Assembly (NCBI RefSeq): GCF_023716485.1
Contig: NZ_CP092418.1
Span: forward strand, 186,001-250,000
Direction of reading: 5' to 3'
Source of the DNA: Microbulbifer variabilis
GTDB lineage: Bacteria > Pseudomonadota > Gammaproteobacteria > Pseudomonadales > Cellvibrionaceae
DNA: 64,000 nt
The translations under genes and the position numbers were made by a program. The notes beneath the pieces are model-generated. The model was not told the origin of the DNA. It was given only the letters and a program-made list of their open reading frames with translations, and ran no database searches. Shown here one piece after another: positions 1-7,155 of the stretch (the first letter of the stretch is position 1; the number at the start of each line of letters is the position of its first letter).

Positions 1-1257
1 ACTAGCCACCATGATTGCGGCACAGATTTGGGTAACCAGGGCTCCGCCGATACGGTCGGAGATCCAACCACCTACCGGGCGAATCAGGGCGCCGATAAAC
101 GGACCCATCCAGGCGTACATCAGGGCGCTGGGGCCATTGTTGTTGATGGTATCGTGAGTCATAACCCCGTCCACCATCACGTGGCTGTACCCGAAGATCA
201 CTTTGATAGCCAGGGGGAAGGCCGCCGCGAAACCGATAAAGCTGCCGAAGGTCATGGTGTAAATCACACTCATTACCCAGGTGTGCTTGTTGTTGAAGAT
301 GCGGTACTGGCGTTGCAGGCTGGTTCTGATCTCACCGGGCAGCAGTTTCAAACCGAACACGGTGGCAGTGATTACCAGCACCAGCACGATTTCCTTGGGC
401 ACGCCCCAGCCTGAACCATTGGCCGCTTCGGGAAGCAGCAGCCACAGACCTGCGATTGCGGTGAAGAGGCCGATTCCCAACATCATGGTCATCTTCATCA
501 TGGCACCGAGCGAGCTGCCCACATCCGGGGTGACTTCGTCGGTGCGCAGATTGTTCATGCCGAACCAGCCCACAAAGGCCAGCGGAATCAGGAACAGCAA
601 CCATACAAAACCGGCATTTTGAATCCACGCTTCAGAACCGGCCGGTATCTTGCCTATCAGTGAGCCAGAGCTACTCACCAGGGTCATGGGATCGCCGCCA
701 GCAGCGCCGAAGGCTCCGAAAGTCATAAACAGCGGTACCAGGATCTGCATGGTGGTAACACCGAAGTTGCCCAGGCCTGCATTCAGGCCAAGCGCCAGCC
801 CCTGCTTTTCCTTGGGAAAAAAGAAACTGATATTGGACATGGAAGAGGCGAAATTACCACCGCCGATGCCAGACAACAGCGCCAGCAATTGGAATACCCA
901 CAGTGGAGTCTCCTTGCTCTGCAGGGCGATACCGGTGCCGAGTGCTGGGATCATCAACAGGGCTGTGGTAAATACAATGGTGTTGCGCCCACCGAACAAT
1001 CGAATAAAGAAACTACTGGGTATTCGCAGGGTAGCGCCGGTGAGACCGGCGATGGCCATTAGGGTAAATAGATCGGCTTTGGCAATGGGGAAGCCAAGGT
1101 TGAGCATTTGAACGGTAATAATGCCCCAGTAGAGCCACACGGCGAAGCCGCACAGCAAACTGGGAATGGATATCCACAAATTCCGGTTTGCGATTTTCTT
1201 GCCCTTGGACTGCCAGAATTTGCTGTCCTCCGGGGCCCACTCGTAGATGTCAGACAC
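1..1257 (-). CDS. narK: NarK-type nitrate/nitrite transporter (MFS), C-terminus cut off by window edge
   Basis: The frame on the minus strand stays open from a GTG start at 1257 to base 1, so the 3' end lies outside the window. The start is chosen because GAGGAG lies 8 bases upstream and the protein begins VSDIYEWAPEDSKFW. The translation shows many hydrophobic membrane spans. It also has the NarK family nitrate signature GGGNFASSMSNISFFFPKEK followed by GLNAGLGN, and a later motif GSFIGFAAAFPLAIK. Members of this family import nitrate or exchange it for nitrite across the inner membrane. The gene is divergent from a NarL-type regulator, and the shared intergenic region carries FNR-like and NarL-like sites. 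Transport direction (uptake, antiport or both) cannot be told from the sequence. The family call is firm. Confidence 0.93.
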   Translation of the reverse strand, partial: MSDIYEWAPEDSKFWQSKGKKIANRNLWISIPSLLCGFAVWLYWGIITVQMLNLGFPIAKADLFTLMAIAGLTGATLRIPSSFFIRLFGGRNTIVFTTALLMIPALGTGIALQSKETPLWVFQLLALLSGIGGGNFASSMSNISFFFPKEKQGLALGLNAGLGNFGVTTMQILVPLFMTFGAFGAAGGDPMTLVSSSGSLIGKIPAGSEAWIQNAGFVWLLFLIPLAFVGWFGMNNLRTDEVTPDVGSSLGAMMKMTMMLGIGLFTAIAGLWLLLPEAANGSGWGVPKEIVLVLVITATVFGLKLLPGEIRTSLQRQYRIFNNKHTWVMSVIYTMTFGSFIGFAAAFPLAIKVIFGYSHVMVDGVMTHDTINNNGPSALMYAWMGPFIGALIRPVGGWISDRIGGALVTQICAAIMVAS

Positions 1258-1307
1258 GGCGGCCACTCCTCCTCGAAATGATTCGTACAGCCACTATGGG
1301 CCGGGGT

Positions 1308-1321
1308 TTGAGCCTACTCAA
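1308..1321. promoter_or_regulatory. FNR/ANR-like box upstream of narK
   Basis: TTGAGCCTACTCAA is a dyad of two 5-bp arms separated by 4 bases. It matches the FNR/ANR consensus TTGAT-N4-ATCAA at 8 of 10 arm positions; only the two innermost arm bases differ. A possible -10 (TACGAAT on the minus strand, 1287 to 1281) would put the narK start point near 1274, which centres this box about 40 bases upstream, the usual class II FNR position. The site is inferred from sequence only. Confidence 0.5.
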
Positions 1322-1361
1322 TTACCAACAGGAAGTAACCCTTTTGCCCTGGAGTAATAGC

Positions 1362-1377
1362 TACCTCTTAGGGGGTA
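1362..1377. promoter_or_regulatory. NarL 7-2-7 palindrome (TACCTCT-TA-GGGGGTA)
   Basis: TACCTCT fits the NarL heptamer TACYYMT. After two bases, GGGGGTA fits the inverted heptamer at six of seven positions, giving the 7-2-7 arrangement preferred by NarL and NarP. Further near-heptamers lie at 1331-1337 (GGAAGTA), 1350-1356 (TGGAGTA) and 1315-1321 (TACTCAA). The palindrome is centred about 95 bases upstream of the proposed narK start point, similar to the distal NarL sites known for E. coli narK. It is also 76 bases before the narL start codon, so autoregulation is possible. Confidence 0.6.
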
Positions 1378-1452
1378 AGTGCCGAGGTGGGACGCTATGG
1401 TAAAGTCACTGTACAGATTTAAACCAATTTTCAAATTGAAGCGGGGCTCTCT

Positions 1453-2118
1453 ATGATTTCTTCTGCTACGGTAATGATGGTCGATGACCACCCGCTATTT
1501 CGCAAAGGCCTTAAACAATTATTTGCAATGGAGCCCGGCCTGGAGCTGGTGGCCGAGGCCAGTAGCGGAGAGGAAGCGCTGGTGCTGGCCAAGCAACACG
1601 AGCCGGACCTTATTCTGCTGGACCTGAATATGCGCGGTATGGATGGGCTGGATACACTGCGCGCAATGCGTGCTGCAGATGTTTCCTCGCGTATCGTGAT
1701 ACTCACCGTTTCTGATAATAATGCCGACGTGGTGTCTTGTATCCGCGCCGGTGCCGATGGCTATCTGCTCAAGGATATGGAGCCCGAGGATATCCTTGAA
1801 CAAGTCATTCTGGCTACTCATGGCAAACTTGCAATCAGCCAGCGTCTCACGGAAATTCTCGCCTCGGCACTGCGCAAACCGGATAACTCCGGAGCGGATA
1901 TCCTCTCTTCTCTTACAAGTCGTGAATACCAGATACTGCAATTAATCGCCGATGGCCTGAGTAACAAATTAATTGCTCGCGAATTAGATATTAGTGATGC
2001 AACAGTGAAGGTGCACGTTAAACACTTATTGAAGAAATTGGGGATGCGCTCCCGTGTGGAAGCCGCTGTGTGGATGGTCAATCAAAGACGCCCTGATTTC
2101 CAGGATCGAAACCACTGA
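1453..2118 (+). CDS. narL: NarL-family nitrate response regulator
   Basis: This 221-aa protein has a receiver domain (about residues 5-120) with acidic pair D11-D12, phosphoacceptor D57 in LILLDLNM and the GYLLKDMEPEDIL segment seen in NarL. A C-terminal LuxR-type helix-turn-helix (about 150-210) carries SNKLIARELDISDATVKVHV and KSRVEAAVW-like residues. The resemblance to E. coli NarL extends along the whole chain, so NarL/NarP is better supported than a generic FixJ regulator. The protein should bind TACYYMT heptamers when phosphorylated by NarX or NarQ. No such kinase gene is in the window; the cognate sensor may lie beyond the left edge or be unlinked. The gene is divergent from narK and 45 bp before moeA on the same strand. 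Confidence 0.9.
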   Translation: MISSATVMMVDDHPLFRKGLKQLFAMEPGLELVAEASSGEEALVLAKQHEPDLILLDLNMRGMDGLDTLRAMRAADVSSRIVILTVSDNNADVVSCIRAGADGYLLKDMEPEDILEQVILATHGKLAISQRLTEILASALRKPDNSGADILSSLTSREYQILQLIADGLSNKLIARELDISDATVKVHVKHLLKKLGMRSRVEAAVWMVNQRRPDFQDRNH

Positions 2119-2163
2119 TCACTCTGCCCCAATCGCAAAGGACTGAAGTAAGAGAAATTCTCT

Positions 2164-3405
2164 ATGCCCACTATCGACTGCTGTAGCCAACCGGGTCTGA
2201 TGCCCATAGAAAGTGCCCGCGAAAAACTTCTCGAAACACTGAGTCCAATCAGTGGCACTGAGAATTTGTCCCTGGCACAAGCCGCCGGTCGAGTATTGGC
2301 TGAGGATGTTTTCTCCACCGTTAACCTACCGCCCTGCGACAACTCCGCGATGGACGGTTACGCCTTGCGATTTGAAGACTTGGCCAGTGGCTTGCCGCTG
2401 GAGCTGATCGGCAAATCCTTTGCCGGAGCACCTTTTGACGGTGTGGTGAACCCGGGCACTTGCGTGCGCATTATGACGGGAGCTGCAGTACCCGCCGGTG
2501 CAGATACGGTGGTGATGCAGGAAAATGTCGATGCTCAGGAAGAGTCGATACGTATAAACGGTGAAGTTCGCCCTGGAGATCATATTCGCCGCTGCGGTGA
2601 AGATGTTGCCGAAGGGGCTAGCCTGCTTAAGGCCGGAGTGCGTATTAGCGTTCCCCATATCGCCCTGCTCGCCGCTGCCGGTGTTGGCACAGTGGCAGTA
2701 GTGCGCAAACCAGTAATTGCCCTTTTCTCTACTGGCGATGAACTGCGTCAGCCCGGCGAAGCCCTAGGTACAGGCGATATCTACGATAGCAACCGCATCG
2801 CTCTATTGGCTGCTCTCGATCAGTTGGATCTGGAAATTTTGGACTTGGGTATTTTGCCCGATAACAAACAGGCCATCACCAATGCCTTGCAACGCGCTTC
2901 CCAAGAGGCCGATGCCATTATTACCTCCGGAGGAGTCTCCGTTGGTGAAGCGGATTACACCCGTGAAGTGTTGGAAGAATTGGGAGAGATTGGCTTCTGG
3001 AAAGTAGCGATGAAGCCAGGCAAACCTTTTGCCTTTGGTTTCCTACAGGGAACCCCTTTCTTTGGCCTACCCGGCAATCCGGTTTCCGCATTGGTTACCT
3101 TCTACCAGCTGGCCGTGCCGGCCCTGAGTGTGATGAAAGGCGATCAGTGGACTGGCCCGCAGACCTTACAGGCAAAACTGTTAAAACCCCTGAAGAAAAA
3201 GCCCGGCCGTACCGATTTCCAGCGGGGAGTTTACCGCAGCGATGGAAGTGGGGCACTGGTGGTGGAGCCGGTTGGCACCCAAGGGAGCCATATTCTTACC
3301 GGCCTGGCTGTTGCTAATTGCTTTATTGTTTTGGCGCGGGATAGCGGCAGCGTAGAAGCTGAGGAGCAAGTGGTGATTGAGCCTTTGGGGGTGCCGTTGG
3401 GGTAG
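2164..3405 (+). CDS. moeA: Molybdopterin molybdenumtransferase MoeA
   Basis: MoeA inserts molybdate into adenylylated molybdopterin, the last step of molybdenum cofactor synthesis in the cytoplasm. The 413-aa product has the usual length. Family motifs are visible: NSAMDGYAL near residue 60, TGAAVPAGADTVV, STGDEL, TSGGVSVGEADY, KPGKPFAFG and FGLPGNPVSA. The gene follows narL by 45 bp on the same strand, next to a nitrate transporter; cofactor supply for nitrate reductase is the natural link. The first ATG (2164) gives MPTIDCCSQPGLMPIESA; an internal ATG at residue 13 is an alternative start, since many family members begin close to this point. Confidence 0.95.
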   Translation: MPTIDCCSQPGLMPIESAREKLLETLSPISGTENLSLAQAAGRVLAEDVFSTVNLPPCDNSAMDGYALRFEDLASGLPLELIGKSFAGAPFDGVVNPGTCVRIMTGAAVPAGADTVVMQENVDAQEESIRINGEVRPGDHIRRCGEDVAEGASLLKAGVRISVPHIALLAAAGVGTVAVVRKPVIALFSTGDELRQPGEALGTGDIYDSNRIALLAALDQLDLEILDLGILPDNKQAITNALQRASQEADAIITSGGVSVGEADYTREVLEELGEIGFWKVAMKPGKPFAFGFLQGTPFFGLPGNPVSALVTFYQLAVPALSVMKGDQWTGPQTLQAKLLKPLKKKPGRTDFQRGVYRSDGSGALVVEPVGTQGSHILTGLAVANCFIVLARDSGSVEAEEQVVIEPLGVPLG

Positions 3406-3484
3406 GGCTGCTAATAGACTTTTGTGGCTGGCCAGAGCCGATATTTGTCTATCTAAGAAAGTTTGTCTCAAGCTGATGTAATCA

Positions 3485-4004
3485 GAGAGGATTAGCTTCG
3501 CCCTTTGGGTTCGCTGCTCTCCGGCAGCTATGCTGCCTCCGAGTCGAACCTGAGCTCGAACGAAGCCCGGGAGTGAGCCATATACAAAGAAGCCCGCTTA
3601 TGCGGCTAGTGTGCGAGAGGATGAGCTTCGCCCTTTGGGCTCGCTGCTCTGCGGCAGCTATGCTGTCTCCGAGTCGAACCTGAGTTCGAACAAAACCTGG
3701 GAGTGAGCCATATACAAAGAAGCCCGCTTATGCGGGGAGTGTGCGAGAGGATTAGCTTCGCCCTTTGGGCTCGCTGCTCTACGGCAGCTTTGCTGCCTTA
3801 GAGTCGAACCTGAGTTCGAGCGAAGCCTGGGAGCTTGCCATATATAAGGAAGCCCGCTTATGCGGGTGGTGTGCGGGAGGATTAGCTTCGCCCGTTGGGC
3901 TCGCTGCTCTACGGCAGCTTTGCTGCCTCCGAGTCGAACCTGAGTTCGAACAAAACCTGGGAGTGAGCCATATACAAAGAAGCCCGCATAAGCGGACTTC
4001 TTTG
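3485..4004. repeat. Four tandem copies of a 130-bp repeat downstream of tRNA-Arg
   Basis: Copies begin at 3485, 3615, 3745 and 3875, exactly 130 bases apart. Each starts with GAGAGGAT (GGGAGGAT in the fourth), the sequence that forms the 3' side of the tRNA-Arg gene at 4019. Each then carries GCTTCGCCC-TTTGGGC, a small hairpin GGCAGC-T(A/T)T-GCTGCC, the segment GAGTCGAACCTGAG(T/C)TCGA, and an end block CATATACAAAGAAGCCCGC-TTAT-GCGG. That end block is one arm of the terminator-like hairpin following the tRNA. Copies differ by scattered substitutions, so the array is not newly made. The region between moeA and the tRNA holds no other supported gene. Confidence 0.9.
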
Positions 4005-4008
4005 TATA
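3971..4008 (-). terminator. Terminator-like hairpin after tRNA-Arg
   Basis: ATACAAAGAAGCCCGC pairs with GCGGACTTCTTTGTAT across a short AT-rich loop, making a long stem with one mismatch immediately 3' of the tRNA-encoded CCA on the minus strand. The left arm is the end block of the fourth 130-bp repeat. A classical U-tract is lacking, so processing or termination are both possible. Confidence 0.55.
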
Positions 4009-4085
<77 letters not shown>

Positions 4086-4114
4086 TTTTGGCTATCTGCG
4101 CTAATGGGAGGCGG

Positions 4115-4143
4115 ATTATACAGAAGGGTGGGGGCGGGTGAAA
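4115..4143 (-). promoter_or_regulatory. Promoter of tRNA-Arg
   Basis: On the minus strand TTTCAC (4143-4138) and a perfect TATAAT (4120-4115) are separated by 17 bases. The -10 box lies 29 bases before the mature 5' end of the tRNA. Confidence 0.7.
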
Positions 4144-4169
4144 GGACTTATGGCGCTTCTACGCAGGCT

Positions 4170-4198
4170 TTGGCAGGGGGCGGCACAGTGCTTATAAT
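4170..4198 (+). promoter_or_regulatory. Sigma-70 promoter of the cytochrome c5 gene
   Basis: TTGGCA (4170-4175), a 17-base spacer and a perfect TATAAT (4193-4198) lie 74 bases before the cytochrome start codon. The promoter is back to back with the tRNA-Arg promoter. Confidence 0.75.
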
Positions 4199-4272
4199 GC
4201 GCGGCGTGGAAGTTTGCGGCAGTAAATCGATAGTCTACGGGCCAACTCACTTCGGCCCTTTGGGGGAATAGC

Positions 4273-4689
4273 ATGAAGAGCATTTTGGGTATTGTGGCGG
4301 CACTGGCCGTCAGTGCGGCTGCGGCAGTGGCCCAGTCTGTTGACCAGGAAATTGAACAGCGTATCGCTCCGGCGGGTGAGACCTGTATGAAGGGCGAGGA
4401 GTGTGCGGCGGCAGTAGCGGCTGCCCCGGAAGCTGCCAGTGGCGGCGCCCGCAGTGGTGAAGATATCTACAACAAGAGCTGTACTACCTGTCACGCGGCC
4501 GGTATAGCGGGCGCGCCTAAGTTTGGTGATGCCGCTGCCTGGGCACCGCGTATTGCCAAGGGCATGGACACTCTTTACACCAATGCCATCAATGGTATCA
4601 ATGCCATGCCGCCTAAGGGCCTGTGTATGGATTGTAGCGATGACGAAGTGAAGGCTGCGGTTGATTATATGGTGGATAACAGTAAGTAA
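4273..4689 (+). CDS. Cytochrome c5 family protein
   Basis: A 138-aa periplasmic mono-haem cytochrome. Residues 1-20 form a signal peptide ending AVA, the haem site CTTCH is at 70-74, and NAMPPKG supplies the likely axial methionine. The following GLCMDCSDDEVKAAV, with its cysteine pair, is typical of cytochrome c5. A preceding linker has a second cysteine pair (C38, C44). Cytochromes of this class carry electrons between the bc1 complex or other donors and terminal oxidases. A strong promoter lies at 4170-4198 and a terminator at 4711-4737, so this is probably a single-gene transcript. Confidence 0.92.
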   Translation: MKSILGIVAALAVSAAAAVAQSVDQEIEQRIAPAGETCMKGEECAAAVAAAPEAASGGARSGEDIYNKSCTTCHAAGIAGAPKFGDAAAWAPRIAKGMDTLYTNAINGINAMPPKGLCMDCSDDEVKAAVDYMVDNSK

Positions 4690-4710
4690 GCTGTTTAGTC
4701 GCTATAGATA

Positions 4711-4737
4711 AGGCCGCATTTTAAGCGGCCTTTTTTA
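4711..4737 (+). terminator. Rho-independent terminator after cytochrome c5
   Basis: AGGCCGC-ATTTTAA-GCGGCCT followed by a T-rich run (TTTTTATTT), 21 bases after the stop codon. The remaining 4738-5016 is AT-rich upstream sequence of the lipoprotein gene, with no gene recognised. Confidence 0.88.
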
Positions 4738-5016
4738 TTTCTCTCCTAAGCAAAACCTACCTTCCTCTAATCGGCTTTTTTCTTTCGGTCATTTCCAGCT
4801 AACACCTGGACCTTCAAATAAGCTTATCGAATGTCGTATAAAGCCAAATGATATAACTTGTCTTAAATGACTATAAGAAAATTCAGTGTCAGATAAGCTG
4901 CAATAGTAACTGTAATAAGCCGTAATTAGGCATTTAATCCCTACTCACGTAATAACTCTGTATTATCCGCGCCTGCCTGTAAGTTAGATGTATACAACAA
5001 CTCAAGGAAATTACGC

Positions 5017-6978
5017 ATGAAGCTGGGGAAACTCTTCTCTTTTGCTGCTCTATCGTTTGTATTGGCCGCTTGTAGTGGTGGTGGTGGAAGTGGGGGCGAT
5101 AGCGTTAATGGTGAATTACCGGAAACGTCTAGTGGATCACCGGAAACATCTGAAGGAAGTGGTTCACAACAACCCCAGCTCATTATTCAAGGTTTAATTG
5201 GAGAAAATATTGACGGCTCTGCTTCAGTGGAAGTCAAGGTAGGCGATATTGATTACGATGCAACCGTTGATGGGAAAATTTTCTCAGCAGAAATCAAAAA
5301 TGCAGCTTCTGATGAATTAATCAGTGTAGTTGTCCGTTATCCCGCCACCGAAGAGCGTAAAGAAGTTGTCCTAAAATCTTATGTGGGAAAATATTCACAG
5401 ATCGAGGAACTAGAGAATGAAGGCTCTGTTTCTGTTTCTGAGTTGCCAACACTTTATGTTAATGCCTTGTCTACCGCTTCGGCTGCTTTTTTGGAAAAAG
5501 TGAATGAAGGTGATATCACTACATCTAATGAGTTGTTAAGTGCTTCACAGGTTTTACCGCAGGAAATATTGTTAGAGAGTGCTGTTGGGCTTCGTTATAT
5601 TGTTAGTGGTGGTGAGTCGCCGTTATTTTCTCATGAAAATACTTATGACTTTATTCGGGATTATCCCGTGGCTGCAAAAGTAGCATTAGAGTTAAAAAAC
5701 ATATCTTCTTCGGGTATTAAAAAATATGAGCAGATTTTTGATCAGCTTGTAAATAATAAAGAACAGATTTTATCTGTTGAAAATTATTCTGGAGAGGATT
5801 TGATATTTGTCGCAGTGAATTCCACAGTAGCACGTATATATGGATTTGCTATGAATTTGACCGGGGGGGAGTCGGGTACTGGGTATTTCGCTGACAGTAA
5901 TTATTCAGACCAGTTAAATAATTCTGTGAGTTATGTAAAAAAAGACAATTTGATAACTTTGGAAATGTCTGGCTCAGATCGAGTAAATTTTTATTTTAGT
6001 GAATGCTGGGGAGAAAATGGAAGCTCTGGAGCCCGGCTAAATAGTGTTCGTTTGAAAAAATATTACGATGCTGCATTTTATTCAGCCTATAAAGTTGATT
6101 ATGATTATTCTTGTCAACAATTAGGCGGAGACGAAGTGTCTGCTGATTCCTTTGTGGTGAGTAGCTTTGCCCAAGTGAATACCCAGCGAACAGGAAGTTT
6201 AGAAGAAATATCTTCAGATGCGTTTTCTATCTCAGGTTTCAGAGATAGATCGAATGATGATAGCCTTTCAAGGGCCGGTTCCTGGGAGCCATCCATTATT
6301 GATCCAAATACAAAGGGTACAGTTAACCAAAGATTTGATCATCGATCTGGCTATGTAGATGATGGAAAACTGTCATTTAGTGATGCTGGGAATCTAGTTA
6401 TCGAAAGTAATCGGGGGAGTAAAGTAGAGTATTATACTTTTGGTTCCGATGGTGTAGCTATGCGAACTTTGGGCGTGTTACGTCGAGATGATGGTTCTTT
6501 AGCTTCGGTTGGTGGACACTATGCTACCCCGGTTGTACAAGGTACGGAGATGCCTGTCGGTTCAGATATTTTCAATTACGGTGGAATCTTTGATTTATTT
6601 GATCCGGAATTTCCCAATTATTATGACCAATTTGGATTTCGGTACTATGAGGATGGTAGTGGTTATCAAGTGTATAAAGGGCCAGAATACATAACTGAGG
6701 CTGAGTGGGCTCGTTTTGGTTGGTCTGATAAAGAAAATTTTCGAGAACAAAGATATTTTGTAGATTTTGTTACTCGTGAAACATATAGTAGTTGTCCTGA
6801 AGGCAATATGAATTGTGTTGAGTGGCGTTATCGAGAAGTTGAGCCACTATTTTTTGATGGTACCTTTTATTATCTTCGTGTTTATCAGGAAATTGATAAT
6901 TGTAAATTGAATGGTAGAGGCTCTTGTGTGGAAGCCTCCGGTTATATTGATCGCTGGAAAGTGTCTGCAATACAATAA
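5017..6978 (+). CDS. Large AT-rich lipoprotein of unknown function
   Basis: I do not recognise a family for this 653-aa protein. Residues 1-19 are a lipoprotein signal with lipobox LAAC; the mature N-terminus is a low-complexity linker rich in Gly and Ser plus Pro, Glu and Thr (SGGGGSGGDS, then repeated PETS). After it comes a segment, about 55-130, that looks like a small beta-rich extracellular domain (VEVKVGDIDYDATVDG). The C-terminal half is rich in Tyr, Phe and Asp with several Cys (SCPEGNMNCVEW; NCKLNGRGSCVE), suggesting disulphide-bonded secreted structure. No transmembrane helix is seen after the signal. AAGGAAA lies before the ATG. The base composition is clearly more AT-rich than its neighbours, and terminators bracket it, which suggests a transferred single-gene cassette. 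It is probably anchored to the outer membrane. Confidence 0.7.
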   Translation: MKLGKLFSFAALSFVLAACSGGGGSGGDSVNGELPETSSGSPETSEGSGSQQPQLIIQGLIGENIDGSASVEVKVGDIDYDATVDGKIFSAEIKNAASDELISVVVRYPATEERKEVVLKSYVGKYSQIEELENEGSVSVSELPTLYVNALSTASAAFLEKVNEGDITTSNELLSASQVLPQEILLESAVGLRYIVSGGESPLFSHENTYDFIRDYPVAAKVALELKNISSSGIKKYEQIFDQLVNNKEQILSVENYSGEDLIFVAVNSTVARIYGFAMNLTGGESGTGYFADSNYSDQLNNSVSYVKKDNLITLEMSGSDRVNFYFSECWGENGSSGARLNSVRLKKYYDAAFYSAYKVDYDYSCQQLGGDEVSADSFVVSSFAQVNTQRTGSLEEISSDAFSISGFRDRSNDDSLSRAGSWEPSIIDPNTKGTVNQRFDHRSGYVDDGKLSFSDAGNLVIESNRGSKVEYYTFGSDGVAMRTLGVLRRDDGSLASVGGHYATPVVQGTEMPVGSDIFNYGGIFDLFDPEFPNYYDQFGFRYYEDGSGYQVYKGPEYITEAEWARFGWSDKENFREQRYFVDFVTRETYSSCPEGNMNCVEWRYREVEPLFFDGTFYYLRVYQEIDNCKLNGRGSCVEASGYIDRWKVSAIQ

Positions 6979-7098
6979 TTTATTAACGCTTCTAGCTGTT
7001 AAAGTGAAATGGCAGGCTTAGAGAAATTTATGCGAGTGTATGTAAGATATCGGTGGCAATATGAAATACAGTTTTCTCGCCAGATGATTATCTGAAGT

Positions 7099-7127
7099 AA
7101 AAAGGCCGCTTATTAAGCGGCCTTTTT
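7099..7127. terminator. Bidirectional terminator between lipoprotein gene and rep
   Basis: AAAAAGGCCGC-TTATTAA-GCGGCCTTTTT is a strong stem with A- and T-tracts on either side. It can serve both converging genes (lipoprotein on plus, rep on minus). Confidence 0.88.
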
Positions 7128-7155
7128 GTGGAGTTGATTGAGTGGTCTAATTCTC

